Shown one piece after another: positions 33,168 through 42,553 of a DNA stretch of 64,000 bases (the stretch's first letter is position 1; each line of letters opens with the position of its first letter). The notes beneath the pieces are model-generated. The model did no database searches. It saw nothing but the letters and a program-made list of their open reading frames with translations, and had not been told where the DNA came from. A program made the translations under genes and the position numbers. The stretch comes from Rhodothermia bacterium (lineage in GTDB: Bacteria > Bacteroidota > Rhodothermia > Balneolales > Balneolaceae): positions 555,783-619,782 of the forward strand of contig JAUICM010000003.1 of NCBI GenBank assembly GCA_030427885.1, given 5' to 3'.

Positions 33168-36100
33168 AGAATCTCATCCTCAACAAAGTACATATCTACT
33201 TCGCCCTGCCCTTCTACACTTACCTTACCGCGATATTTACAGTTGAACTTTTCGTTCACGAAATCACACGTGGTGGCTGATATATTGATCTTACCGATCT
33301 CACCTACTTCTTCCATGCGGCTGGCCAGTATCACTGTTGAACCCCAGATATCATAGGTAAACTTTTTCTTACCCACCACACCGGCAATCAGGCTTCCACT
33401 GTGAATACCGATTCTCATCTTCCACTTCACAGCAGCCGTTTCATTTCTCATGGTAACATAATCCTGCATTTCTTTTGCTGCTTTTATACAGAGATAGGCA
33501 TGATCTTCCTTTTCCAGCGGAAGTCCTGATACCGCCATATACGCATCACCAATAGTCTTGATCTTCTCAAGCCCATACTTCTCAATGATGTTATCAAAAG
33601 CCTCAAAGATCTCGTTTACTTCCGAAACCAGCTTTTTGGCCGACATCGTAGCTGCGGTTGCAGTAAAATTCTCGAAATCGGTGAACAACACACTTACTTC
33701 CTCATACCTTCGTGGCGATGCTTGTCCCTTATCTTTGATCTCATCAGCTATCTCTTTTGGAAGCATATTGTACAGCAATGCATCACTTTTCTCTTTCTCA
33801 TTCTCTAGCAAAATTGTTCTTTCCTTCACTAGAGCTTCAAGTTCTTCATTGTGCTGCTGAACCTTTTCTTTCTTCTTACGTTCTTTGCCGATCTGAAAGT
33901 TGATGAATCCAACCAGGATCACAGTACCGAATATGGAATAAATACTATATGCCCACCATGTTTTCCATGGCGGAGGAAGTACCTTTATCCGGAGGGAAGT
34001 TCCTTCATCATTCCAAATTCCATCTTTATTAGAAGCCTTAACACGGAATATATAATTATATCCTTCCGGAAGATTGGTATAAGATACAAACCGTCGATTT
34101 CCAACATTCTGCCAGTCATCGTCAAAACCCTCCATTTTATACATGTATTGGTTTTGCTCTGGTGCAGCAAAGTGTAAAGCCGAAAATTGAAATGACATCA
34201 CCTTTTCTTTCCAGGTAAGAGATATCTGTTCGGTCTCTGTAATTGATTTGGTCAACGGAGATCCAACCGGTGCTATAGGAACTTCCGTATTGAATAGCTG
34301 GAAATCAGTGATCACAACCGGAGGTACATATGGGTTGTCCCTGATACTATCTGGGCGAAATACCACCATTCCGTTTATCCCCCCAAAATACATCGTACCA
34401 CCTTCTCCTTTGTAATATGCTCCAAACCTATACTCATTACTTGGAAGCCCATCCCCTCGGTCATATACTCTTACTGCTTCCGTTTCCGGATCAAAATCTG
34501 CAATACCTGAGTTTGTACTCAGCCACAGATGACCTCTGTCATCCTCAATAATTCCATAGATCACATTATTCGGAAGCCCATCTTTGGTTGTATATCGTGT
34601 GAATTTCTCAGTGCGGGGATCAAATTTATTCAGACCATTAATAGTCCCGATCCATAGATGTCCTTCAGAATCCTGGGTAATTACATTTACAAAATTATCA
34701 CTCAGGCTTTCCGGATCATCGGGATTATAGGTATATCTTTTGAAGGTGCCTCTTACACGATCGTATTTATTAAGTCCGAAACCGTGCGTTCCTACCCAAA
34801 ATACTCCTTTATTATCCTCATACATCGACCATATCTTGTTATGGCTTATGGTATTCGGATTCTCTGTAGAATGTTTGAATCTGGTAAATTCTCCGGTTTC
34901 ACGGTCGTATGCATTTAATCCGTTATTGAGGGTACCAACCCAAATTATTCCCCGGTTATCTTCAAAAATAGTAGTAATGATATTTCCACTGATAGTCTTA
35001 GCATCGTGTGGATTATTTTTGAATTGTGTGAATTTTTCTGTCTTCCTGTCGAATCTGTTCAGCCCATCAATAGTTCCGATCCACAGGGCACCTTCGTTGT
35101 CCTCCAGAATAGCATTAACAAAATCATTGCTGATCGATCCCGGGTCTTTGGAATTGAATGAGTAGTTCTTGAATGATCCGGTTTCAGAGCTAAGTTTATT
35201 AAGTCCTCCACCCTGAGTACCGATCCAGACATTACCTTCTTCATCTTCATATATCGCCCATATATTGTTGTTGCTCAGACTGTTAGGGTTCGACGGGTCG
35301 TTCTGATATACCGTAAAGCTTTCTGAAGATGAGCGGATAAATTTGTTAAGAGCACCGTTTTGGGTTCCCACCCAAAGTACACCTGATCGATCCTCATATA
35401 AACTGGTAATAGAATTGTTGCTCAAATTGATCGGGTAGTTCAGTTCCATAAAGTTCGTGAACTTCCCGGTTTCCCGGTCCAGGATATTCAGGCCATTTAG
35501 TGTACCTACCCAAAAAGCTCCTCTTGAGTCTTCAAACAATGAAAGCACCCAGTTATTACTGATCGAACTCTTGTCATGATCTTTGGCAGTATACCGGGTA
35601 AATTCCTCAGAGATCGGATCATATTTATTTAGACCTCCAGCCTGTGTACCAACCCACAATGTGTTGTTTGCATCTTCGTACAGGGTTACGATCCAGTCAT
35701 TACTTATGGATCTCGGATCTGAAATTTTGAATCTGAAGTTCTTCAGCTTACCTGTTTTACGGTCGAACCGAAATAACCCATCCTCAGTTGTTCCAATCCA
35801 GATATAATCATTACTGTCTCTGAACAATGCTGTGATACGGTCTCCTCCGAGGCTTGTGCTTTCATTCATTTCTGAATACACACTGAATTCATTTGTATTT
35901 GGATTCAGAATATTCAGCCCGTTTTGAGTACCTACAAGAATCACACCCGATTCATCAATAAAAAGAGAGGTTATGTAATTGTGGCTGATAGAACGCGCGT
36001 CCGCTTCGTCATGCTGGAAATGCATGAATCTGTCTTGTTCCCGGTTATATTTATTCAGCCCCCCTCCCTTTGTCCCGATCCAGAGTCCGCCTTCGGCATC

Positions 36101-36373
36101 TTCTACAATACTTGAGATCTGGTTGTTTGATATAGAAAACAGATCGTAAGGATCGTTTCGGTAAACGCGGAATTCATATCCATCATACCTGTTGAGACCA
36201 TCTTCTGTAGCAAACCATAAAAAGCCTTTGCTATCCTGAAGGATGTCGTTTACTGTACTTTGTGAAAGACCATCTTCGGTTGTTAACTGCTCAAACCTGA
36301 TTGACCATTCCTGTGCCTGTACCCCACTAAATATTATTCCCAGAATGAGAACCAGTAGACTGATCGATTTCAA
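33158..36373 (-). CDS. Periplasmic two-component-type propeller sensor fused to a class III nucleotide cyclase
   Basis: 1071 residues with a TTG start (36373) that leads straight into a signal peptide (about 1-20). About 14 propeller repeats follow (about 25-690), each with LWIGT-GGGLNKYD- and SISNN-like blocks, then a Y_Y_Y domain (about 720-805), one transmembrane helix (about 812-830), a charged coiled coil and a class III cyclase domain (about 885-1065). In hybrid two-component systems this sensor is joined to a kinase; here the output is a cyclase. Metal Asp899 and Asp943, adenine-specifying Lys939/Asp1008 and Arg1019 are present, but the transition-state Asn is Ile1015 (TVILASRM). The likely product is cAMP, if active. 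Confidence 0.9.
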   Translation of the reverse strand: MKSISLLVLILGIIFSGVQAQEWSIRFEQLTTEDGLSQSTVNDILQDSKGFLWFATEDGLNRYDGYEFRVYRNDPYDLFSISNNQISSIVEDAEGGLWIGTKGGGLNKYNREQDRFMHFQHDEADARSISHNYITSLFIDESGVILVGTQNGLNILNPNTNEFSVYSEMNESTSLGGDRITALFRDSNDYIWIGTTEDGLFRFDRKTGKLKNFRFKISDPRSISNDWIVTLYEDANNTLWVGTQAGGLNKYDPISEEFTRYTAKDHDKSSISNNWVLSLFEDSRGAFWVGTLNGLNILDRETGKFTNFMELNYPINLSNNSITSLYEDRSGVLWVGTQNGALNKFIRSSSESFTVYQNDPSNPNSLSNNNIWAIYEDEEGNVWIGTQGGGLNKLSSETGSFKNYSFNSKDPGSISNDFVNAILEDNEGALWIGTIDGLNRFDRKTEKFTQFKNNPHDAKTISGNIITTIFEDNRGIIWVGTLNNGLNAYDRETGEFTRFKHSTENPNTISHNKIWSMYEDNKGVFWVGTHGFGLNKYDRVRGTFKRYTYNPDDPESLSDNFVNVITQDSEGHLWIGTINGLNKFDPRTEKFTRYTTKDGLPNNVIYGIIEDDRGHLWLSTNSGIADFDPETEAVRVYDRGDGLPSNEYRFGAYYKGEGGTMYFGGINGMVVFRPDSIRDNPYVPPVVITDFQLFNTEVPIAPVGSPLTKSITETEQISLTWKEKVMSFQFSALHFAAPEQNQYMYKMEGFDDDWQNVGNRRFVSYTNLPEGYNYIFRVKASNKDGIWNDEGTSLRIKVLPPPWKTWWAYSIYSIFGTVILVGFINFQIGKERKKKEKVQQHNEELEALVKERTILLENEKEKSDALLYNMLPKEIADEIKDKGQASPRRYEEVSVLFTDFENFTATAATMSAKKLVSEVNEIFEAFDNIIEKYGLEKIKTIGDAYMAVSGLPLEKEDHAYLCIKAAKEMQDYVTMRNETAAVKWKMRIGIHSGSLIAGVVGKKKFTYDIWGSTVILASRMEEVGEIGKINISATTCDFVNEKFNCKYRGKVSVEGQGEVDMYFVEDEILQK

Positions 36374-36562
36374 TTTAGTAACCCTCGAATTTCAGTTTAA
36401 TGTCTGATCGAAGTGTAAGAATCTGTGCAACCGGAATTGGTTAGATTATTTTATATAAGGGCTCTATAAGCACGGGAAAAGCATCATTAATAAAGTCTAA
36501 CGGAGACCTGCCTGCAATAATGCAGCAAGTCGCCGTTGTTGACTTAAAAATTTTAGCCGATC

Positions 36563-38950
36563 TCAGTCATTTCTGAGACTTAGTACAGGATTCTCTGTGG
36601 CTGCTTTGAACGATTGAATGCTAACAGTGACCGCCGCAATAATCATTGAAACACCTAAAGCGATCAGGAATGGAAATACATCCAGTTCAATTCGATACCT
36701 GAAATTAGAAAGCCATTCGTTAAGCAGGAACCAGGCAAGGGGTAGACTTATGAGGTTTGAAAGCAGGATCCATTTCAGGAAATCTCTGCCCAACAACACA
36801 CTGATTCCTGTTGTCGTTGATCCCAATACTTTTCGTATCCCTATTTCCTTTCTTCGTTGCTGAACGGTGAATACAGAAAGAATGAACAGTCCAATAGTTG
36901 CGATCGCAATGGCCAGAAATGAAAAGTGTCTGATCATGCTTGAAAGTGTTTGTTCGGTGGCATAGGTCTGTGCAAATGTATCATCGAGAAAGGTATATTC
37001 AAACGGCCGGTTAGGAAGAAATGAATCCCATACTTCTTCAACACCACGAATGGCACTACTCATATCTGCGCCGCTTACTTTAATTGATACCGTAGGTAAT
37101 GCCCTTGAGTATAGCATGATCAATGGTTCCACTTCATGACGTACAGTTGCAAAGTGGAAATCCTGAACAACACCAATGATCTCAACTACAGTTGGATTAT
37201 CTGAGGTGGCTCCAAAAGTAAGGCTTTTACCTTCCCCTTCTTCCCATCCAAGCATTCTCAGAAAAGCCTGATTCACAATAGCTGATCTTCCTGAATCAGA
37301 GTACGCTTCTGAAAAATTTCTGCCTTCAGCCATAGTCATTTCCATTGTTGGAATGTACCCGCTGTTAATATTTGTGATGCTTGTTATTATGTTCTCATCA
37401 CTGGAAACGCCTTCGGGAGTAACACCACCCCGCCCATATTGGTTACCGATCTGCTGTGATGATGCTCCTACAGAAACAACACCCGGAATTTTAGATAACT
37501 CCTGATAGAATGTCTCCGCAGCATTTGGAGTCGCTAACTGACCAGCGCTCAGCGTAACAATCTGGTCCCTTTCATATCCCAGATCCGCATTAAATATGTA
37601 TGACATTTGCTGATATACTACAATGGTCCCGGCAAGCAGTGCCACTGAGATAATGAACTGAAGTACCACAAGTGAGTGACGCAGCATGGATCCTTTTGAA
37701 CCCGCTGAGAACGTACCTTTGAGCACCGTTGAGGGGTTAAATGACGAAAGTACCAGTGATGGATACAATCCCGACAAGATCCCGATCATGATCACTCCAA
37801 TCAGTGAGATGCCCAGGAAAGACGGATCGAGCAGCCAACTGGTATCGGCAAATCTGGAGTAAATATCATTGAATATCGGAATACTGAAATATACCAGGCC
37901 CAATGACATTACAAACGCCAGTAACACCATAAATATCGATTCCGTCAGATGCTGGAATATTAGTTGTGATCGAACTCCTCCCACTACTTTACGAACACCG
38001 ATCTCTTTAGCACGGGAAGCTGAACGGGCCGTAACCAAATTCACATAATTGAAACAGGCCAGGATCAGTACCATCAATGCTATTGCCGACATGATAAAGA
38101 CATTGCTCATATCACTTTTTCGGTTATTCTCATCAAATAGAATATCGGATGAATGTAAATGAACATCTGATAATGGGATCAAGGTTGGAAAGAACATTTC
38201 ATACCCCCCATTCTCTGTTGCGATCTCCATCAGTCTGTCACTGTAAGATGCCATATCTCTGGACTTATCGAATAGCAGGTAGGTTTGAACATTGATACTA
38301 TTCCAGGATGACAAAAACTGCACCCAATTCTGCTGGTCCTCGGCTGGAACAAGAGCCTGTAATACTTCAAACTGGAAATGAGAACTTGCAGGAACATCTT
38401 CCATCACCCCAACAACTTCCAGAAGAGAACCTTGTTGGTCTTCAATACTTTCACCGATCGGGTCCTTATCTCCAAAAACCCGGTTTGCAAATCCTTCTGT
38501 TACGACAATTGTTCTGGGACTGGTGAGAACATCTTCATAAGTACCTTTTTTAAGCTTGAAATCGAATAATTTAAAAAATGAATTTTCGGTCAGGTATGTA
38601 TTCTGAACCTGATAATTTTCATTGTTGTACCGAACTGGGGTATTTCCAGCATTATAGATCCGAACCTGCTCCTGAACTTCGGGTATGGTTTCTTTTAAAG
38701 CAGGACCCAGGGCAGGATATGAAACTCCAACTCTTTGGGACGAGACCCCGCGTGCTTTGTCGATAGTTACGACTCTTGCAATGCGGTCATAGTTGGAATT
38801 GAATTTATTGAAGCTGATGTCTTCCCAAACATAAAGTCCGAGAATAATGAAGGCCGAAATACCTAAAACCAGTCCGAGTAAATTAACCCCGGTATACCCC
38901 TTATATTTCAGCAGATTGCGCCAGGAGATGAGAATAAAGTTCTTAAACAT
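36563..38950 (-). CDS. FtsX/MacB-type ABC transporter permease
   Basis: A 795-residue permease with the two-core layout frequent in this phylum. An N-terminal helix (ISWRNLLKYKGYTGVNLLGL) is followed by a periplasmic MacB-like domain (about 45-280), then FtsX core 1 (ALMVLILACFNYVNLVTARS, KEIGVRKVVGG) and core 2 near the C-terminus (GLFILSVFTVQQRRKEIGIR, KVLGSTTTG). No ATPase gene is adjacent; a separately encoded MacB/LolD-type ATPase is expected. Such permeases move antimicrobial peptides, lipoproteins or signals mechanically. The gap 36374-36562 upstream of the propeller-cyclase gene contains no gene. Confidence 0.88.
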   Translation of the reverse strand: MFKNFILISWRNLLKYKGYTGVNLLGLVLGISAFIILGLYVWEDISFNKFNSNYDRIARVVTIDKARGVSSQRVGVSYPALGPALKETIPEVQEQVRIYNAGNTPVRYNNENYQVQNTYLTENSFFKLFDFKLKKGTYEDVLTSPRTIVVTEGFANRVFGDKDPIGESIEDQQGSLLEVVGVMEDVPASSHFQFEVLQALVPAEDQQNWVQFLSSWNSINVQTYLLFDKSRDMASYSDRLMEIATENGGYEMFFPTLIPLSDVHLHSSDILFDENNRKSDMSNVFIMSAIALMVLILACFNYVNLVTARSASRAKEIGVRKVVGGVRSQLIFQHLTESIFMVLLAFVMSLGLVYFSIPIFNDIYSRFADTSWLLDPSFLGISLIGVIMIGILSGLYPSLVLSSFNPSTVLKGTFSAGSKGSMLRHSLVVLQFIISVALLAGTIVVYQQMSYIFNADLGYERDQIVTLSAGQLATPNAAETFYQELSKIPGVVSVGASSQQIGNQYGRGGVTPEGVSSDENIITSITNINSGYIPTMEMTMAEGRNFSEAYSDSGRSAIVNQAFLRMLGWEEGEGKSLTFGATSDNPTVVEIIGVVQDFHFATVRHEVEPLIMLYSRALPTVSIKVSGADMSSAIRGVEEVWDSFLPNRPFEYTFLDDTFAQTYATEQTLSSMIRHFSFLAIAIATIGLFILSVFTVQQRRKEIGIRKVLGSTTTGISVLLGRDFLKWILLSNLISLPLAWFLLNEWLSNFRYRIELDVFPFLIALGVSMIIAAVTVSIQSFKAATENPVLSLRND

Positions 38951-39020
38951 GATCGTATGTTAGGTTATAATTATAGTATTCCCTGCAAGGAATACCAGAA
39001 CCTTACCCATTGACCAACTA

Positions 39021-39041
39021 CCTGATAGTATAATTATCAGG
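39021..39041. other. Hairpin between lacI-type gene and permease
   Basis: CCTGATA (39021-39027) pairs with TATCAGG (39035-39041). It lies downstream of the minus-strand regulator gene and upstream of the permease start; no T-run follows, so a terminator role is uncertain. Nothing else is visible in 38951-39154. Confidence 0.35.
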
Positions 39042-39154
39042 ATTCAATTCCCAATAACCAAATTAGATAAATTGTGTAAATGGCTTGGTACCGAACAGAC
39101 GAAGCTTTTTCTTTTTAGTTTCAGAAGGATCTTCTTTTAAAAGATCGGACTTAC

Positions 39155-40144
39155 TCAGATGATCAGGTGAGCTGGAATCTCGATAAGTACCGGACCTGTA
39201 TCTGCTTCTGAATTGATCTCTTTCAGCAATTGAGTAACTGCTTTTTCACCAAGACTGGTAGTAGGCTGATCGATACACATAAATGGAGAGATCAGGTATT
39301 CATTGAAATCACTTTTACCAAATGTGAGTACCGTGATATCATTGGGATCAATTGAATTTTCCTTCATACATTTTAAAGCTCCCAGCGCTACCGGATATGT
39401 TACCGAGAACATCGCTTTGGGCACTCCATATTCTTCTAAAAGGCGCTTGAAACTCTGGTAGCCTGCTTCTTCACTATATCCCCCTTCTATAATTGCTTTT
39501 GGGTTCACAGCGATACCAGCACCTTTAAGTGCATCCAGATATCCTTGCTTTCGGTAATTACCGATCTCAACATAGTCATATCCGGCCAGATGGGCGATGT
39601 CGGTGAATCCTTTCTGAATGAGGGATTCAACTCCTTTTTTGGCACTGTTACGGTCTTCCGTACGCACATAGCTAAAACCTGCATTCTTAAAACCACGATC
39701 AAAGAAAACAAGGTCTATTCCCATATCCTTGACTGCATCAAAACGTTCCTCCGATTTTGTCTTTTCAGTGACGGAGACAAGTAATCCGTCCACCCGCATC
39801 TGGAGCATGGTCTCGATGTGCATTTTCTCAAGTCCCTCATCCTCGTGCGAGATACCGATGATCACCTCATAACCACTTTCGAATGCGGTCTTGTAGATAC
39901 TTTCAACTACGGAGGCAAAGAAGTGATGGGCTATCTTGGGAATAATAACCCCAATGGTCTTGGATTTTGAGGAGGTTAAAGAACGGGCTACCAGATTGGG
40001 ACGGTAACCCAGCTTCTTAGCCATTTTTTTAACCTTATTTCGGGTATCAACAGAGATATCCGGATGGTCGCGTAATGCTTTTGAGATGCTCACTTTTGTG
40101 AGTCCCAGTTCATCCGCAATGTCTTGTAGCGTAACTGATTTCAT
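39155..40144 (-). CDS. LacI-family transcriptional regulator 1 of the uronate locus
   Basis: 329 residues. The N-terminal helix-turn-helix is VTLQDIADELGLTKVSISKA followed by the hinge helix with LGYRPNLVARSL. The periplasmic-binding-protein-like effector domain begins TIGVIIPKIAHHFFASVVES. It is 106 bp downstream of uxaC and in the same direction, so it probably belongs to the uxuB-like/uxaC unit. A perfect CTTAACCGGTTAAG palindrome in front of that unit is its likely target; the recognition helix (KVSISKAL) differs from the second regulator's (STVSRAL), consistent with a different operator. Likely effectors are uronate catabolites, by analogy to KdgR/ExuR-like LacI proteins. Confidence 0.92.
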   Translation of the reverse strand: MKSVTLQDIADELGLTKVSISKALRDHPDISVDTRNKVKKMAKKLGYRPNLVARSLTSSKSKTIGVIIPKIAHHFFASVVESIYKTAFESGYEVIIGISHEDEGLEKMHIETMLQMRVDGLLVSVTEKTKSEERFDAVKDMGIDLVFFDRGFKNAGFSYVRTEDRNSAKKGVESLIQKGFTDIAHLAGYDYVEIGNYRKQGYLDALKGAGIAVNPKAIIEGGYSEEAGYQSFKRLLEEYGVPKAMFSVTYPVALGALKCMKENSIDPNDITVLTFGKSDFNEYLISPFMCIDQPTTSLGEKAVTQLLKEINSEADTGPVLIEIPAHLII

Positions 40145-40250
40145 GCTTTCTCTGTTAATCCAAAATAAACTATTCTGTTGATCCTGTACTCAAAATTCCA
40201 TCAACCTTTCTTTTATGCTCTTCTTAATATATCAGGTTCCTGTGATTATG

Positions 40251-41663
40251 CTAAACTTCAAAACCAAAGAAGGCTCCGGCATTTGTAAAACATATCTTCT
40301 TCACTAATCCACCCACCATATCCATATCTTCAGGAATAATTCCTTTTTGCATATCCTCGCCCAGCATGTTACACAATACTCTTCTGAAATAATCGTGACG
40401 AGGGTAAGACAAAAAGCTCCGGGAATCCGTGGTCATACCAATAAACTCTCCCAGCACTCCCATGTTCGAAAGGGATATGATCTGTGCTTCTATTCCTTCT
40501 TTTTGATCGAGAAACCACCAGGGTGGTCCGTGCTGTAATTTCCCGGGAAATGATCCATCCTGAAAATTCCCCAGCATGGTTGAAAACAACTCATTATCCC
40601 TTGGGTTACTATTGAAAAGTATGGTCTTGGGAAGTTTCGCTTCCGAATCTAGCCTGTTCAACATCTTAGCCAAAGGCCGGGCGATCTCATAGTCTCCAAT
40701 AGAATCGAAACCAGTGTCACGTCCAAGTTCTTTCATCATTCGGCTGCTGTTATTTCGCAATGCCCCAATATGGAACTGCATTACCCATCCCCTGGAGTGA
40801 TTCATCATCCCACAATAGTATAGAAATGCTGATTTGAAGATACGGGCATCCTTTTCCTCCACGATCCTTCCACGCATTGCGTTATCAAAAATGCTCGATA
40901 CCTGTGACTTAGAAAAAGAATCTGCGTAAGGTTCGTCTATGCCATGATCTGATGCCCTCCCTCCTAGTTCGTGGAAGAAAGCATGTCTTTTGTCCAATGC
41001 TTCAATGAAATCATCAAATGTAGTGATGCTTATTTCGGATACACTTTCCAGTTTCTTTACCCAGGTACGGAATGCTTCCCCATTCTCGATCTCCATTCCG
41101 CGATCAGGACGGAAAGTTGGTACCATTTTAAAGTAAGTATCCTCACCTGCAACCTGAACATGGTACTCAAGAGAATCGGTTGGGTCATCAGTAGTACCGA
41201 CGACCTTTACTTTATTTTTTTTAAGCAGGCCCCGTGTTGAAAACTCAGGAAGCTGCAATTTCTCGTTACATTCCTCCCAAATAGCCTCCGCAGTAGTTTC
41301 ATTCAAAAGCCGGTCTGAGATCCCGAACAGATTCTTCAGTTCCATATGAGTCCAGTGGTACAATGGATTTTTTAGTGTATTAGGAACTGTTTTAGCCCAG
41401 GCCAAAAACTTCTCTTTATCCGAAGCAGAACCGGTGATCAAACTTTCGTCTACGCCACTGGTTCTCATAGCTCTCCATTTGTAATGATCACCATCCAGCC
41501 AAATATGAGTCAGATTTCGGAAATTAATATCTCCGGCGATCTGATCAGGCGGAAGATGACAATGGTAATCTATGATCGGTTCATCAGCCGCAAAAGTGTG
41601 GTACAGATCTTTAGCGAAATCGTTTTGTAACAGAAAGTCGTTGTGTATGAATTCTTTACTCAT
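40251..41663 (-). CDS. uxaC: Uronate (glucuronate/galacturonate) isomerase
   Basis: Converts D-galacturonate to D-tagaturonate and D-glucuronate to D-fructuronate in the cytosol. 470 residues, normal for UxaC. Family sequence is clear throughout: FAADEPIIDYHCHLPPDQIA with the metal-binding H-x-H, HIWLDGDHYKWRAMRTSG, HGPPWWFLDQKEGIEAQIIS, and the C-terminal GMTTDSRSFLSYPRHDYFRR. It is 17 bp downstream of the SDR gene for the next redox step, and upstream of LacI regulator 1. With UxaE elsewhere in the locus it feeds both uronates into mannonate. Confidence 0.96.
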   Translation of the reverse strand: MSKEFIHNDFLLQNDFAKDLYHTFAADEPIIDYHCHLPPDQIAGDINFRNLTHIWLDGDHYKWRAMRTSGVDESLITGSASDKEKFLAWAKTVPNTLKNPLYHWTHMELKNLFGISDRLLNETTAEAIWEECNEKLQLPEFSTRGLLKKNKVKVVGTTDDPTDSLEYHVQVAGEDTYFKMVPTFRPDRGMEIENGEAFRTWVKKLESVSEISITTFDDFIEALDKRHAFFHELGGRASDHGIDEPYADSFSKSQVSSIFDNAMRGRIVEEKDARIFKSAFLYYCGMMNHSRGWVMQFHIGALRNNSSRMMKELGRDTGFDSIGDYEIARPLAKMLNRLDSEAKLPKTILFNSNPRDNELFSTMLGNFQDGSFPGKLQHGPPWWFLDQKEGIEAQIISLSNMGVLGEFIGMTTDSRSFLSYPRHDYFRRVLCNMLGEDMQKGIIPEDMDMVGGLVKKICFTNAGAFFGFEV

Positions 41664-41680
41664 GGTTAGTAAAACAAATA

Positions 41681-42463
41681 TTAAATAGTCATTGCTGTGA
41701 AGCCACCATCAACAGGTATAACAGAGCCGGTAACAAAAGAAGATGCGTTTTCTGAGGCCAGCCATACCACTGCACCTGACAATTCATCTGCTTCACCATA
41801 ACGTTTCATAGGAGTATGATTGAAGATCGATTGTTTACGCTCTTCAGTAAGTATCTTGCGATTCTGCTCCGCCGGGAAGAATCCTGGCATGATCGCATTG
41901 ACCCTGATATTATTTGGCGCCCATTCTCTGGCCAGAAAACGGGTCATATTGTTCATACCTGCCTTAGAAATGCTATAGGTAAAAACTTTCGATAAGGGGA
42001 TCTCAGAAGAGGCTGAGGACATATTTATAATACTGCCACCAGTGCCCTGCTCTATCATTTTTGCAGCCACGATACGGCTCGCCAGAAATGCTCCTTTTAA
42101 ATTGATATCAATGATCTTATTCCATTCCTCTTCGGTAAGATCCATGATCGGGGTAGTAGAATTGACACCAGGTGCATTGACGAGAATGTCCACCCGTCCC
42201 CATTTTTCAATTACTTCATCGATGGCCGCTTTGAGAGAATCTTCAGATTTGGCATTGGCCTGAAATGTTTTTGCCACCCCTCCCAATGATTCGATATTGG
42301 CAACCTGTTGATCAGCTCCCTCTTTATTACCGCTGTAGAATACGGCTGTTTTTGCTCCTGCTGATGCAAGTGCTTCTGCCATCTTTCCGCCTAAAACTCC
42401 ACTTCCTCCTACTACAATGGCCACTTTTCCGTCCAGTGAAAACAATTCTGTTATAAAACTCAT
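41681..42463 (-). CDS. uxuB: D-mannonate oxidoreductase (fructuronate reductase), SDR type
   Basis: Reduces D-fructuronate to D-mannonate with NAD(P)H. 260 residues, classical short-chain dehydrogenase: dinucleotide motif VVGGSGVLGGKMAEALASAG, NAPGVNSTTPIMDLTEEEW, active Ser in NMSSASSEIPLSK, Y-x-x-x-K in TYSISKAGMNNM, and a GG-ending C-terminus. It matches the SDR-type UxuB (B. subtilis YjmF-like) rather than the long-chain E. coli UxuB. That assignment rests partly on context: uxaC follows 17 bp later and no other mannonate oxidoreductase is present. The perfect type-A palindrome lies 30 bp upstream. Confidence 0.82.
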   Translation of the reverse strand: MSFITELFSLDGKVAIVVGGSGVLGGKMAEALASAGAKTAVFYSGNKEGADQQVANIESLGGVAKTFQANAKSEDSLKAAIDEVIEKWGRVDILVNAPGVNSTTPIMDLTEEEWNKIIDINLKGAFLASRIVAAKMIEQGTGGSIINMSSASSEIPLSKVFTYSISKAGMNNMTRFLAREWAPNNIRVNAIMPGFFPAEQNRKILTEERKQSIFNHTPMKRYGEADELSGAVVWLASENASSFVTGSVIPVDGGFTAMTI

Positions 42464-42492
42464 CTACTTTTATTGATATTTAGTAATAATTT

Positions 42493-42506
42493 CTTAACCG
42501 GTTAAG
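42493..42506. promoter_or_regulatory. LacI-type operator, type A (perfect)
   Basis: CTTAACCGGTTAAG is a perfect 14-bp palindrome with a central CG, 30 bp upstream of the uxuB-like start. Related sites lie at 44400-44410 and 52690-52700, both in front of pectin genes. Assigned to LacI regulator 1 by proximity (inference). Confidence 0.72.
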
Positions 42507-42553
42507 CCAGATTGATTCGAATGTAATCAAGTAGAGTTAACGGGTCAAGCTAT

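Noticed and set aside
41681..42463. SDR at this place as a second KduD
   Set aside because: It lacks the KduD-specific substrate region seen in the 54219 protein and is paired with uxaC, so mannonate oxidoreductase is the better call.
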